Shown here: positions 26,986 through 35,398 of the stretch, piece by piece | Numbering within the stretch: position 1 is the stretch's first letter | Layout: the number at the start of each line of letters is the position of its first letter | Assembly: GCA_044235425.1 (NCBI GenBank) | Contig: JBIIHW010000031.1 | Location: 1-64,000 of the forward strand | DNA length: 64,000 nt | Reading direction: 5' to 3' | Source: JBJSXJ01 sp044235425 | GTDB taxonomy: Bacteria > Planctomycetota > Planctomycetia > Pirellulales > Pirellulaceae | The notes under the pieces: generated by a model | Told to the model about the DNA's origin: nothing | What the model saw: the letters and a program-made list of their open reading frames with translations, nothing else | Database searches by the model: none | Program-made: the position numbers and the translations under genes

Positions 26986-28289
26986 TGAGCGGCGGGGTAA
27001 CCGGCTGGCTGGCGGCGTGGGTGGCGGCGGAGATGAACGCCGCTGGAATCGTCGCCGCTGGAATCGTCGCCGCTGGAATAGTCGGTCACGGGATGTTGAG
27101 CGTGGTGCTCTACAACCGCTTGCATGCGCTGGCCCTTCCGCGCTGGTTGACCAAGTTGCTCGACGTCTTCCTGGCGCTCGTAAGTGCGGCGATTTTGATG
27201 CTGAGCTGGCGGTTGTGGATGGCCGGCGACTGGACTGGCGTTATCGATTCGAGCGTTATCGATTCGAGCGGCATGAGTGGTGCGCGCCGCGGATTGACCC
27301 GCTTGTTCGCAACCGACGGATGGCGGTTACTCTCGGTGCTCTATGCGGGTGTGTGTGCTGGGGTGCTGGTCTGGGTCGTTGGACGCTGGCAGCGGCGCCG
27401 CCGTCGGCCTCCGGTGAACGCGCTGCTGAAGAGCGAATCGGACCGGGTGGATGTGACTCGGGAGCTAGGAATTCCGCTGACCGGCACTCGACGAGGTCGC
27501 TGGTTTCAGCGCGTTCCTGGGAATGAGCAGTGGCAGCTGGAGTTCACGCGTAAAACGCTCGGTATCCCCGCGTTACCAGCGGCGCTCGATGGACTGACGA
27601 TTGCTCATCTTTCCGACTGGCATTTCACGGGACACGTTGCGGTTGAATACTTCGAGTATCTGGTGAAGGTGGTGAACGAGCGGCGGCCCGATTTAGTCGT
27701 CATCACCGGAGACATCGTGGATCGTGTGGAGTGTCTGGCGTGGTTGCCCCAGACGTTGGGGCGATTGCGGGCGACGGAGGGCGTCTGGTTCCTGCTGGGT
27801 AATCATGAGCGGCGTTTAGCGCGGCCGGAGGAAGTACGGCGACGCTTGACGGAGTTGGGGCTGATCGACTGGGGCGGCCGCTGCCGACGCGTTGTGGTGC
27901 GCGGCGTCGAGTTGCTGGTGGCGGGTAATGAACTGCCTTGGTTCGGCTGGCGGGATGCCGAGCCCGAAATCGTGGAGGCTGAATTTCGGCTGTTGCTGGC
28001 TCATTCGCCGGACCAGTGGCGCTGGGCTCGGCAGCATCAATTCCAATTGATACTTGCTGGTCACACCCATGGGGGACAGATTTCGCTTCCGGGCATTGGT
28101 CCCGTGATTGCTCCCAGTCTCGATGGAGTGGAATATGCGGGTGGGGTATATGAGGTGGCGGGGCGAGTGATGCATGTCAGTCGCGGCATATCCGGCAAAA
28201 CGCCGTTCCGCTGGCACTGTCCTCCAGAAGTCACGCTACTGACGCTGGTACGTGAGCCAGCGGCTGAGGGCCATCGGCACGGCGCTTAG
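26985..28289 (+). CDS. membrane-anchored calcineurin-like metallophosphoesterase
   Basis: 434 residues. The N-terminal part has about four hydrophobic segments, then an Arg-rich stretch (RWQRRRRRPP), then a phosphoesterase domain with all metal motifs: IAHLSDWHF, VITGDIVD, LLGNHE and LAGHTHGGQ. This resembles YkuE/YaeI-type enzymes, whose substrates may be lipid pyrophosphates, but none is shown here. Two 15-bp repeats are embedded in frame: three copies encoding AAGIV (27041-27085), which form part of the first hydrophobic segment, and two encoding VIDSS (27241-27270). It is coupled to the PAS-GAF-REC gene by a 1-bp stop-start overlap. Confidence 0.88.
   Translation: MSGGVTGWLAAWVAAEMNAAGIVAAGIVAAGIVGHGMLSVVLYNRLHALALPRWLTKLLDVFLALVSAAILMLSWRLWMAGDWTGVIDSSVIDSSGMSGARRGLTRLFATDGWRLLSVLYAGVCAGVLVWVVGRWQRRRRRPPVNALLKSESDRVDVTRELGIPLTGTRRGRWFQRVPGNEQWQLEFTRKTLGIPALPAALDGLTIAHLSDWHFTGHVAVEYFEYLVKVVNERRPDLVVITGDIVDRVECLAWLPQTLGRLRATEGVWFLLGNHERRLARPEEVRRRLTELGLIDWGGRCRRVVVRGVELLVAGNELPWFGWRDAEPEIVEAEFRLLLAHSPDQWRWARQHQFQLILAGHTHGGQISLPGIGPVIAPSLDGVEYAGGVYEVAGRVMHVSRGISGKTPFRWHCPPEVTLLTLVREPAAEGHRHGA
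27041..27270 (+). repeat. two short 15-bp in-frame repeats
   Basis: Three copies of cgctggaatcgtcgc start at 27041, 27056 and 27071. Two copies of ttatcgattcgagcg start at 27241 and 27256. Both are inside the metallophosphoesterase gene and preserve frame, the first inside a membrane segment. Confidence 0.9.
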
Positions 28290-28349
28290 GGACGCAGGCC
28301 AAAATCCAGTTTCCAGCGGCTGGAATCACTCCAGGAGTGGACGACTGAG

Positions 28350-28488
28350 GCGCGAGCAGAGGTGCGAGCAGAGGCGCGAGCAGAGGCGCGAGCAGAGGCG
28401 CGAGCAGAGGCGCGAGCAAGGGAGGCAGGAGTTAACAATCAACTTGAAGGCGCGTTTGTTGAAGGCGCGTTTCTTGAAGGCGGAACGA
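28350..28488. repeat. adjacent 12-bp and 15-bp minisatellites
   Basis: Six copies of the 12-bp unit gcgagcagaggc begin at 28352, 28364, 28376, 28388, 28400 and 28412. About 30 bp later come three copies of the 15-bp unit ttgaaggcgcgtttg at 28444, 28459 and 28474. They fill the gap between the phosphoesterase and SDR genes. A ribosome binding site (gggaggaggg) for the SDR follows directly. Confidence 0.92.
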
Positions 28489-28507
28489 AAGGGAGGAGGG
28501 TGAGCGG

Positions 28508-29332
28508 ATGAGGCGACGCAATTTGCGCGGATTACGAGCTCTCGTGACAGGCGCTTCCGGAGGTATCGGTGCGGCTCTGGCGCGCGAGTTAGCGTCGGCG
28601 GGCGTGAGCCTGCTGCTGACCGCTCGGCGCGCCCCGCAGCTCGATGCGCTCGCCGAGGAAATTCGTCGCCAGGGAGGGCAAGCCCAGTGGCTGGCCGGTG
28701 ACCTCACCTCAGCGGCGTTTCGCGCGCAGCTGGTCGCTCACACCGCAGCCACGTTGGGGGGCCTGGATCTGTTGGTGAACAATGCCGGTGCAGGGCGGTG
28801 GGGGAGCTTCGAATCGGGCAGCGAAGCACAACTACGCGACATCCTGGAACTCAATTTCGTGGCTCCCGTCGAATTAACTCGGCTGGCGCTGCCGCTGCTC
28901 CAGCGTGCCCCGGCGGGGATGATCGTCAACATCGGATCGGTGCTCGGCCACTGCGCCCTGCCGTATAAAAGCGAGTACTGTGCGGCGAAATTCGCGCTGC
29001 ATGGCTGGAGCGATGCGCTGCGTGCAGAATTGAGGCGTGAAGCAACTCGTCCACTCAGTGACAATAGTGGGGCAGAGCGGGGGAATGTCGCGGTGTTACT
29101 GGTGAGTCCCAGCACGACGGCGACGGAGTTTTTTGAGCGGACGGGGGAGGCGCGGCGTGCGAGGGCGATGGCACCGGCCGAGGTGGCGTGGCGGACGCGT
29201 CGAGCGATGGAGACGGGGAGACAGGAAATCATTCTCTCCTGGGGTGGCAAGCTGCTGGTCTGGTTCGATCGACTCTGTCCACCCCTGATGAACCGGCTAC
29301 TCGCTCGGTATGCGCCTCGTCCACGAGCGTAA
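28508..29332 (+). CDS. short-chain dehydrogenase/reductase
   Basis: 274 residues, classical SDR. The nucleotide-binding motif is TGASGGIG, followed by NNAG (LVNNAGAGRWGSF), the catalytic Ser in IVNIGSVLG and YxxxK in KSEYCAAKFALHGW. The start ATG at 28508 follows gggaggagggtgagcgg. The C-terminal SWGGKLLVWFDRLCPPLMNR resembles the DltE/YqjQ-type family with a C-terminal amphipathic segment. Its substrate is not predictable. Confidence 0.92.
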   Translation: MRRRNLRGLRALVTGASGGIGAALARELASAGVSLLLTARRAPQLDALAEEIRRQGGQAQWLAGDLTSAAFRAQLVAHTAATLGGLDLLVNNAGAGRWGSFESGSEAQLRDILELNFVAPVELTRLALPLLQRAPAGMIVNIGSVLGHCALPYKSEYCAAKFALHGWSDALRAELRREATRPLSDNSGAERGNVAVLLVSPSTTATEFFERTGEARRARAMAPAEVAWRTRRAMETGRQEIILSWGGKLLVWFDRLCPPLMNRLLARYAPRPRA

Positions 29333-29338
29333 AAAAAT

Positions 29339-29379
29339 GGCGGCGGGGACCCCTCCATTACCCAGCGATCCCCGCCGCC
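29339..29379. terminator. strong GC hairpin after the SDR gene
   Basis: Perfect 11-bp arms GGCGGCGGGGA/TCCCCGCCGCC enclose a 19-base loop. On the plus strand an A-run precedes it and no T-run follows. On the minus strand the hairpin is followed by ATTTTTTT, so it looks more like an intrinsic terminator for minus-strand transcription, or a structure that blocks readthrough both ways. Confidence 0.55.
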
Positions 29380-29503
29380 CACGTTCTGGGCGGCTCTCCC
29401 CAGTCGCCCGAACAGGATTAACGTAGGTTGTCGGAACCGGTCGTCAACCAAAAAAACGATTCATCTTACGTAGCCCCGAAATCTTGCCAGTGGAGCTCGT
29501 ACG

Positions 29504-30223
29504 ATGAATGATTCCTCTCGACCACCCCTCAAAGCCCCACGCCCGCGAACGGACGCCGAGCGGCGATTGCGTCAGGCGGATCGCCTGGCCCGCATCTTGC
29601 GCCTCATCCAGCTTGTCGCCCAACACCACCTGCGGACGGCGGGCGAGTTGGCGGAGGCACAGGAATGTTCCACACGCACCGTCTACCGCGATCTGGAAGT
29701 GTTGGAGTTGGCGGCACTGCCGATTCGCTATGACCGGCAAGAACGGCGACTGAAGCTCGCCCACCACGCTCCTTGGCCACCCCTGGCAGCTTCACCCGCC
29801 GATCAATCCCGGGCGCGCCAGGGCGCCGAGTTGTCCTGTGAATCCCCATCGCGTCAGGATTTAAACCTCGAGCGTGGGGCGGAGCGGGAGCAGACGGTTG
29901 AGTTGAGCGGCGCGGCGGCTGGAGTTGGCCGGGAACTTAAGCAGCCGGCCCTCACGCAGCGCCGGCGGGCCTACGCGCGGCGGCAACAGCTCCAGTTGCG
30001 ATTAGCCCAGCTACTCAGGTTAAGCCTGATTGGTTGGTATCGCCCCGGTGGAAAAGGGGGCCATCGCCAGCGTCGAGTCCATTTTTGGCCACTGGGGTTC
30101 TGGCGCGGCGCTCGCCGCCGACAATACTTGATCGCTCGTTCCGTCACAGGGCGCTCCCTGCAGCTCTGGCCAGTCGCCCGGTTACGATCATTGCACTTTC
30201 CACAGGCGGCTCAGTTTCGTTGA
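29504..30223 (+). CDS. HTH (DeoR/YafY-like) regulator with degenerate WYL-like C-terminus
   Basis: 239 residues. The N-terminus is a winged HTH_11 domain: RQADRLARILRLIQLV, then LRTAGELAEAQECSTRTVYR and DLEVLELAALPIRYDR. The C-terminal part is rich in Arg, Gln and Leu; the end (FWRGARRRQYLIARSVTGRS, then LWPVARLRSLHF) resembles the strand pattern of a WYL domain but is short. It likely binds DNA and may sense a ligand or nucleic acid. The 3' end overlaps the convergent gene at 30211 by 13 bp. A shorter relative is encoded at 31503. Confidence 0.75.
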   Translation: MNDSSRPPLKAPRPRTDAERRLRQADRLARILRLIQLVAQHHLRTAGELAEAQECSTRTVYRDLEVLELAALPIRYDRQERRLKLAHHAPWPPLAASPADQSRARQGAELSCESPSRQDLNLERGAEREQTVELSGAAAGVGRELKQPALTQRRRAYARRQQLQLRLAQLLRLSLIGWYRPGGKGGHRQRRVHFWPLGFWRGARRRQYLIARSVTGRSLQLWPVARLRSLHFPQAAQFR

Positions 30224-30945
30224 GCAGACTCATTTTGGGGCGAAGCCAGTTCCGGGAAGGCGAAGATTTTGTGACACGTGAGGCCGCCGCTCTTCGTCCG
30301 GCGGGTGTTTAAACAGACAATTCGCCGTAAGTAATTTGTGATAGAGCGATCTTGGAGGAGGCGTTGACAGAACGGCGCGGTGACGTCGAGCATTTCTCGC
30401 TGGGCCGCTCCCTGTTCATCGTAATCTCCCAGAATGATGTAGATGTCCAGCAATGGACCCGCCAAGCGTAGCGCGTCCAGATCGGCGGTTTCGGAGGAGT
30501 CCGACGAGATGTTCTCAGAGGAGTGCAGGAAGGCAGGGTGCCAGCGTTCGGGAGCTGCCAGTTCGGCGGCGTACATGACCAGTTGCAAGAGAGCATGAAA
30601 CGGGTTTTTGTCATTTCCCGTTTTGAATTCGGCCAGAATCGGAAATTGATCCTGCAGGTTATAGACCAGTCCATCAACGCGTCGTTGACGGGCGAGCGTT
30701 TCGCCTTGCGCCAGCCAAGCTTCCCACAACCGGCGCTCCGCCAGCCAGCGATCCACATCGGTCACTCGACGGACACTCACCGGCGGTATCACCGCTGACG
30801 CCAGAACGGGGGCTTCGAGCGAAAAACTCAACTGCGGCTCCCGCTCGACATGCACGACGGTGACGTCGAGCGGCGCGGCACTGCGCTCGTCTGGCGCGGG
30901 CCGTCGTTTTGCGCCGGCCGCATGCCGTAATAGCTCCTGCGGCAT
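30211..30945 (-). CDS. hypothetical protein with PD-(D/E)XK nuclease-like motif
   Basis: 244 residues from the ATG at 30945. The central part DGLVYNLQDQFPILAEFKTG then NPFHALLQLVMYAAEL has the acid-x-Lys spacing (ILAEFKTG) and following helix of the PD-(D/E)XK nuclease fold; the preceding Asp may be the one in VDGLVYN. The C-terminal DIYIILGDYDEQG and YLRRIVCLN fit an alpha/beta protein. I know no characterised homologue. Upstream on the same strand is a 17-bp minisatellite whose units contain ATG in frame, so longer starts up to 31023 are possible. It lies between two related HTH genes in opposite orientation. Confidence 0.65.
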   Translation of the reverse strand: MPQELLRHAAGAKRRPAPDERSAAPLDVTVVHVEREPQLSFSLEAPVLASAVIPPVSVRRVTDVDRWLAERRLWEAWLAQGETLARQRRVDGLVYNLQDQFPILAEFKTGNDKNPFHALLQLVMYAAELAAPERWHPAFLHSSENISSDSSETADLDALRLAGPLLDIYIILGDYDEQGAAQREMLDVTAPFCQRLLQDRSITNYLRRIVCLNTRRTKSGGLTCHKIFAFPELASPQNESAQRN

Positions 30946-30978
30946 CCACGCCGCTCGCTGCCGCGCTAGCTGCGCTTG

Positions 30979-31158
30979 CCTTGCCCCATTCATTGCCTTG
31001 CCCCATTCATTGCCTTGCCCCATTCATTGCCTTGCCCCATTCATTGCCTTGCCCCATTCATTGCCTTGCCCCATTCATTGCCTTGCCCCATTCATTGCCT
31101 TGCCCCATTCATTGCCTGGCCTCATTCATCGCCTCGCCCCATTCATCGCCTGGCCCCA
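30979..31158. repeat. 17-bp minisatellite
   Basis: Roughly eight copies of ccttgccccattcattg begin at 30979, 30996 and every 17 bp, followed by diverged copies (cctggcctcattcatcg). Because 17 is not divisible by three but three units are, all frames stay open and give spurious repetitive ORFs (ALPHSLPCPIHCLAPFI on the plus strand). The remaining sequence up to 31502 holds no supported gene. Confidence 0.93.
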
Positions 31159-31502
31159 CTGCGTGCTGATGCACCACGCATCACGACTTTGTCCGCACCA
31201 CGGCTCGGTGATCCGTTTTCGCCCCGAGCTTACGTCGACTCATTGCCAACAGTGGGACTATGCCGCCGAGAAAAACCAAGAAAGTTTTTGGAGCTGCTCC
31301 GCACCGAAAGCGTGGTGGTGGAGCGGGCCGGATCCTGAGAGGGGCTCGAATGACAACTGTGTGGCATTTCACATCTGCGAGCGGCCTGAAAAGAGCGGTT
31401 TTATGGCGAGTTTTCCCGGTGAGACCCACTGTCGTCGTTGTCGTTTGACACAATCCGGTCACTCTTGCTGCGGTGCGCTGGGGCAAGAATGAGGGGATTG
31501 GG

Positions 31503-31940
31503 GTGAGCGATGGTGGCGGGGGAGCAACGGTGAGAAAACGAACGGATTCCGAACGCCGAGTGCGGCAATGCGCCCGGCTCAGTCGCCTGCTGCGGGTCCT
31601 GCGACTCATCCTCGGACCAGGTCGCTGGGATGCCGAATCGCTAGCTCGCGAGCTCGAATGCTCCAGCCGCACGATTCAGCGCGACTTGCAGGTGCTCTCG
31701 ATGTCCGGAGTGCCCTGGTACTTTGATACGGTGAGCCAGGCCTATCGAGTGCCCGCGGGATTTCGGTTTTCTCCGCTGCCCCTCGCTCCCACTCAGGAGC
31801 ATGATCCAATTCTGCTGCTGGCTCACGGCAAAAAACTGATCGAGGACACCGAGCAATTCCTCGACACCCTGCGGCAACTCGTCGCACGCCTGGAACAGCA
31901 CAACGTGCCAGCCACGGCTCAGTCCCCAACCAACCAATGA
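31503..31940 (+). CDS. HTH_11-type DNA-binding protein
   Basis: 145 residues from a GTG at 31503, with gagggg six bases upstream. The HTH domain reads RQCARLSRLLRVLRLIL, then WDAESLARELECSSRTIQRD and LQVLSMSGVPWYFD, closely parallel to the gene at 29504. A helical C-terminal part (ILLLAHGKKLIEDTEQFLDT) replaces the WYL-like region. GTG 31473 and GTG 31530 are alternative starts. It is probably a small transcription regulator related to the 29504 protein. Confidence 0.72.
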   Translation: MSDGGGGATVRKRTDSERRVRQCARLSRLLRVLRLILGPGRWDAESLARELECSSRTIQRDLQVLSMSGVPWYFDTVSQAYRVPAGFRFSPLPLAPTQEHDPILLLAHGKKLIEDTEQFLDTLRQLVARLEQHNVPATAQSPTNQ

Positions 31941-32028
31941 GCCCGTGCCAATCAGCTCGTGCCAATGAGCTCGTACGAATCAGCTCGTGCCAATCAGCTC
32001 GTACGAATGAGCTCGTACGAATGAGCTG
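31940..32028. repeat. 14-bp minisatellite between the HTH gene and tRNA-Cys
   Basis: Seven units of about agctcgtgccaatc / agctcgtacgaatg; the agctcgt core recurs at 31954, 31968, 31982, 31996 and 32010, with variants at 31940 and 32024. The unit length is not a multiple of three. The array abuts the T-rich 3' flank of the tRNA gene. Confidence 0.93.
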
Positions 32029-32040
32029 GAAAAAAGAAAA

Positions 32041-32112
32041 AGGCCCCGCCCGGATTCGAACCGGGGATGGAGGATTTGCAATCCACTGCCTTAGCCACTT
32101 GGCTACGGGGCC
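32041..32112 (-). tRNA. tRNA-Cys (anticodon GCA)
   Basis: The minus strand gives a 72-nt cloverleaf: acceptor GGCCCCG pairs with CGGGGCC, the D arm is GCCAAGTGGCTAAGGC, the anticodon loop is TTGCAAA, and the T arm CCCGG-TTCGAAT-CCGGG is perfect. The discriminator base is T (U), as expected for tRNA-Cys, and CCA is not encoded. In the anticodon stem GTGGA/TCCTC the second pair is U-U, a small oddity. The 3' flank (TTTTCTTTTTT) looks like a terminator. Confidence 0.93.
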
Positions 32113-32558
32113 ACGTCCCTGAGATGCCCGGTACCACTGCAGAGTCGTCATGGTTTCACGATCCGCGGTACCCGACGCGATCTCGCGTCCGTCCAAAACG
32201 GCAACTTAGGAAAAACAGAGGGAGAGGTCAAGAGGCGAGGTTTGTAACGCCTCGGGCCCGGTCACCAGGCCCCTGACTCGTCCCGCTCGCTCGTTTCAAT
32301 CGCTGCCAGCGTCAGACCACTACTATTTTCGTCTGGCTACTCGCGCAAACTGGAGTCTTCTTGAAAACTGTCAGAATTTACCCAGCAAGCTTTCTCGGTA
32401 ACCCCCGCGCCCCGCTATTCCTCATCCCGCTCAACATTCGATGTACAAGCTGGTCGAACGGGCAACGTGGAGTTTCGCGCTCATGCCGCCATGCTCCCCG
32501 TTGACCTCGAGAGGTGACGTCACGGAGGGGACCGCCGGTCCCGTAGAAGGAGTTCACG
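32113..32558. promoter_or_regulatory. intergenic leader with palindromes before the 32559 gene
   Basis: No gene is supported in these ~445 bp. Just upstream of the next gene there is a perfect 10-bp palindrome GTGACGTCAC (32514-32523), a hairpin GGGACC-GCC-GGTCCC (32528-32542), and the ribosome binding site gaaggag. The arrangement suggests an operator or a structured leader for the gene at 32559, but the effect is unknown. Confidence 0.4.
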
Positions 32559-32903
32559 ATGGGACTGATGGATTGGATCGCGCGCTGGAACGACAGGAAA
32601 TCCCCACATCGCTTGCCCAATCTCGCGGCGGCGATTGCTAACCGCAGTCTCGATTGCGTTTGGCCGTTGGTGGCGAATCGAGTGGGCGATTTGTCGACCC
32701 ATGAACTACGCGGCTATGTTCGAGCCCGTGGCCGGAATGTGCTCCGTTCGCAATTGGAGCAAGTCGCGGAGGCGCAGGTGGGGTTGAACGCCGCTGCTCG
32801 CGCTCAACTATTTCAGCTCGCCAGCGGTAAGCTCGCGCAGTTGATCAACATCCGCTATCAGTCGCTCGCGCCGCGCGAAACCAGCCGCCGCTTAGCCGCT
32901 TAG
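32559..32903 (+). CDS. hypothetical helical protein
   Basis: 114 residues. The ATG at 32559 has a good site (gaaggagttcacg). The protein is alpha-helical: MGLMDWIARWNDRKSPHRLP, a middle VGDLSTHELRGYVRARGRNVL and a C-terminal LNAAARAQLFQLASGKLAQL. There is no signal peptide or recognised domain. The stop overlaps the stop of the convergent gene by 4 bp. The good site and even composition make it likely to be real. Confidence 0.72.
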   Translation: MGLMDWIARWNDRKSPHRLPNLAAAIANRSLDCVWPLVANRVGDLSTHELRGYVRARGRNVLRSQLEQVAEAQVGLNAAARAQLFQLASGKLAQLINIRYQSLAPRETSRRLAA

Positions 32904-34498
32904 TTTCCTCGCGGTAAACGCGACTCGGGGGCCGCTAATTCCACGGCCGACCCTGTGGAGTCGGCGGTGGGGTCACCCGCGGGATCGTCTGCCGGCTCGA
33001 TCGGCTCGACCGCTCGTAAGCCATTGGCAGGCTGTCCCGTCCGTGGAGCCATCCAGCCGTTGGCCTGTGGACCACCCTTGGATCGTGTCGTCGGTTCCCC
33101 TCCACCATGGAAACGAGCATCGCCCTCGGAGGCGCGGACGGTGGAGGCATGATTTGGGTTCGCCCCAGTCCCGGCACCGACGCTGGGCAGTGCACCGCTG
33201 GAAGCGGAATTCCCCGAAAACGTGTTGCGGCCGGCGGCACTAGTCTCCAGCCGCGCCCCAGCCGGCACCGTCAGACGCTGACCCGCCCCAGATTTGATCA
33301 GCATACTCACGACCGTCTGGTTATCGTTACTACCACCAATCGCCATCGCATACTCAGCAATCTGTTCGTTGTAGGTCCGAATCACATCGACGAAGTCAGA
33401 CCTGAGTCGACGCAATCGAACTTGGGCGTCCAGCAGCAGGCTTAAACTCACCTGGCCCTGGCGGTATTCATACGCGAGTTCCTTGAGTGAGTCGGTAGCG
33501 GCGGCCACGGCAGCGGCACGCAATTCAATCAACTCCAGTTGCTGGGGCAGCTGAGTGGAAATGCGACGCAATTGAGCCGGTGCCGAACGGCCCGCAAAAA
33601 TACGCTCGAATTTGGTCTGGTAGAGTCCCACCAGAGGCAGATCGGCTGGCCAGAGCTGAGCCTCCGAACCGCTGGCTCGCAGCAGTTCGCTGACATCCAG
33701 CTGCACCGCCGTCGCCGACATGCGGTTCTGCTGCGCGAAGGCTTGAGCATCCGCCTGGGCGGCGACGAGCATTTTTGGTTCGCCCGCCAGGCGGCCTGGG
33801 GGAAGTTCTGCCAAGAACTCCAGCTCCTCCAAGCTCCAGTGATACTTCGCCACTTCCGCGGATAGCTTCCAGTAGGATTTAATCGCGACCAGCCGCTGAC
33901 CCCGCTCCGAAAGGTTTTCCAGCAGCTGCTGCAGTGTCCAGGGTTGACCGGGTAGTGCCAGCGACGGATCACGCGGAACGCTGAGTGCATGCTGAATCAA
34001 TCCGGTCGCGGCGGCTCGATCCACCCCCAGCTCCAGCGGCATCGATTCCTCGGCGGACGTCCGAAGAATCCGAGGCTCGGCCGCCGCCTCCACTGAAAAC
34101 TCCCGCGCTGATGCATCTCGCACAGGTGCCTCTCGCACAGGTGCCTCTCGCACAGGTACATCGTGAACGGCTGCATCCTCAGCGGGAATGTCCCGCGGAG
34201 CGGCCTCTCGCCCGGAAAACTCCGCGGCGACGGGCTCCCGAGCGGTTGTGCCGGGGCTGAACAGGACGGCTCCCGGCGGTTTGGGCTTCGCCACCACCGG
34301 TTGCCCTAGTTCGGTCACGATTTCTCGCGGAGCGGGCTCGCGATTGGTCGGCTCGCGGCTCGCCGAATCCACCGCGGTTCGACGCAGCGGATCAGCTGCC
34401 ATCACGGGCGGTTTCGTGGGAAAGGTTTTCGGAGCGGCATCAACCGCAGCCACTTGAGCGGGAAGAAGTAGGAGGACGGTAAGCAGTTGGGCGGGCAT
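32900..34498 (-). CDS. exported helical protein resembling a TolC-type outer membrane efflux domain
   Basis: 532 residues, signal peptide MPAQLLTVLLLLPAQVAAVD. Residues 30-150 are low complexity and rich in Pro, Ala, Arg and Glu, including VREAP pentapeptides encoded by a 15-bp repeat (34121-34160). From about 190 to 400 long helices occur: QRLVAIKSYWKLSAEVAKYH, PLVGLYQTKFERIF, YEYRQGQVSLSLLLDAQVRL, VIRTYNEQIAEYAMAIG. The last is very like the C-terminal helix of TolC-family proteins (LNRVRTYNEAIAEY-type). The C-terminal 120 residues are disordered. A true TolC would carry two repeats and more beta-strand, so this may be a divergent or partial relative. Confidence 0.72.
   Translation of the reverse strand: MPAQLLTVLLLLPAQVAAVDAAPKTFPTKPPVMAADPLRRTAVDSASREPTNREPAPREIVTELGQPVVAKPKPPGAVLFSPGTTAREPVAAEFSGREAAPRDIPAEDAAVHDVPVREAPVREAPVRDASAREFSVEAAAEPRILRTSAEESMPLELGVDRAAATGLIQHALSVPRDPSLALPGQPWTLQQLLENLSERGQRLVAIKSYWKLSAEVAKYHWSLEELEFLAELPPGRLAGEPKMLVAAQADAQAFAQQNRMSATAVQLDVSELLRASGSEAQLWPADLPLVGLYQTKFERIFAGRSAPAQLRRISTQLPQQLELIELRAAAVAAATDSLKELAYEYRQGQVSLSLLLDAQVRLRRLRSDFVDVIRTYNEQIAEYAMAIGGSNDNQTVVSMLIKSGAGQRLTVPAGARLETSAAGRNTFSGNSASSGALPSVGAGTGANPNHASTVRASEGDARFHGGGEPTTRSKGGPQANGWMAPRTGQPANGLRAVEPIEPADDPAGDPTADSTGSAVELAAPESRLPRGN
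34121..34160 (-). repeat. 15-bp in-frame repeat (VREAP)
   Basis: Three copies of gcacaggtgcctctc begin at 34121, 34136 and 34151 and encode pentapeptides in the disordered N-terminal region of the TolC-like protein. Confidence 0.9.
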
Positions 34499-34648
34499 CC
34501 TTGCACCCCTTTTTCAGCAGTCGTTCAAATACGTGAAGATGGTGAGCTTAGTAAACTGCGGTTAACTTGGCGGTTTTCGTTTTTGGCGTCAATGTCAAAA
34601 AATCGCCTTGCTGAATCACCCACGGGATTGCTATCGTCGGCCCGAATC

Positions 34649-35200
34649 ATGCGCATCCTTATCGATGGCTACAACTTGCTCCATGCATCTTCGGTCTTTG
34701 CCGCCGGGCCAGCTGCCCCGACGCTGCGCCGCACGCGTGAAGCGCTCCTGAATCGGCTCGCTCAACTGCTCGGCTCTGACTGGGCCACCAAAACGACCGT
34801 CGTTTTCGATGCACGTGAAGCTCCGCCCGGTTTGCCTCAAAAGCTAAAGCATCAGGGCATCGACGTCCGTTTCGCGCCGCGCAATTCCACCGCTGATGAG
34901 CTGATTGCCGACCTGATTCGCGCTCACCACGCACCAAGGCAACTCACCGTCGTCTCCAGCGATCATCGCGTGCAAGTGGCTGCCAAACGCCGTCAAGCGA
35001 CGGCGGTGGATAGTGACGTCTGGCTCCATCAGGTGCGGCAAAGTGCTTCGGACCACGCAGCGCCCGGCCCGCCATCCTCCCGCGGACCACGCCAGCAAGC
35101 TACGTCGGAGCATGCCGAATCCAAGCCTGTCGAAGACTCGGTCAATCCGTTTCCACCCGGCTACGCCGAAGATCTGCTCGACGATCTACCCCGGTGGTAA
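34649..35200 (+). CDS. NYN domain (YacP/Rae1-like) ribonuclease
   Basis: 183 residues from the ATG at 34649, which begins directly with the NYN/PIN-like core MRILIDGYNLLHA. Further conserved pieces are TTVVFDAREAPPG, the ADELIADLIRAH acidic helix and LTVVSSDHRVQVAAKRR, all typical of YacP-like nucleases, which act on ribosome-associated mRNA in Bacillus. The C-terminal ~50 residues are disordered and end in YAEDLLDDLPRW. The stop lies within a duplicated 21-bp sequence. Confidence 0.88.
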   Translation: MRILIDGYNLLHASSVFAAGPAAPTLRRTREALLNRLAQLLGSDWATKTTVVFDAREAPPGLPQKLKHQGIDVRFAPRNSTADELIADLIRAHHAPRQLTVVSSDHRVQVAAKRRQATAVDSDVWLHQVRQSASDHAAPGPPSSRGPRQQATSEHAESKPVEDSVNPFPPGYAEDLLDDLPRW

Positions 35201-35340
35201 ATGTCACTACCCCGGTGGTAAGTGTCAACCGTTGTCACCCACTGTGACCACGGAATCTATTTGACCTCAGGATTCCTGTGACCTCAGGATTCCTGTGACC
35301 TCAGGATTCCTGTGACCTCAGGATTCCTGTGACCTCAGTG
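35186..35340. repeat. 21-bp duplication and 17-bp minisatellite
   Basis: Two copies of ctaccccggtggtaaatgtca begin at 35186 and 35207 and include the stop of the NYN gene. They are followed by four to five copies of gacctcaggattcctgt at 35263, 35280, 35297, 35314 and (partial) 35331. The repeats lie between the convergent NYN and isomerase-like genes, where no other gene is seen. Confidence 0.93.
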
Positions 35341-35398
35341 CCTCGGTCTTTCAAAATAAAAGTCTTACAAAAACCCCGTCTTCACCTTAACCGCTGGC

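Noticed and set aside
30860..31492. Long plus-strand frames with repeated SLPCPIHCLAPF peptides
   Set aside because: They arise from the 17-bp tandem array, which is open in all frames. There is no ribosome binding site or domain.
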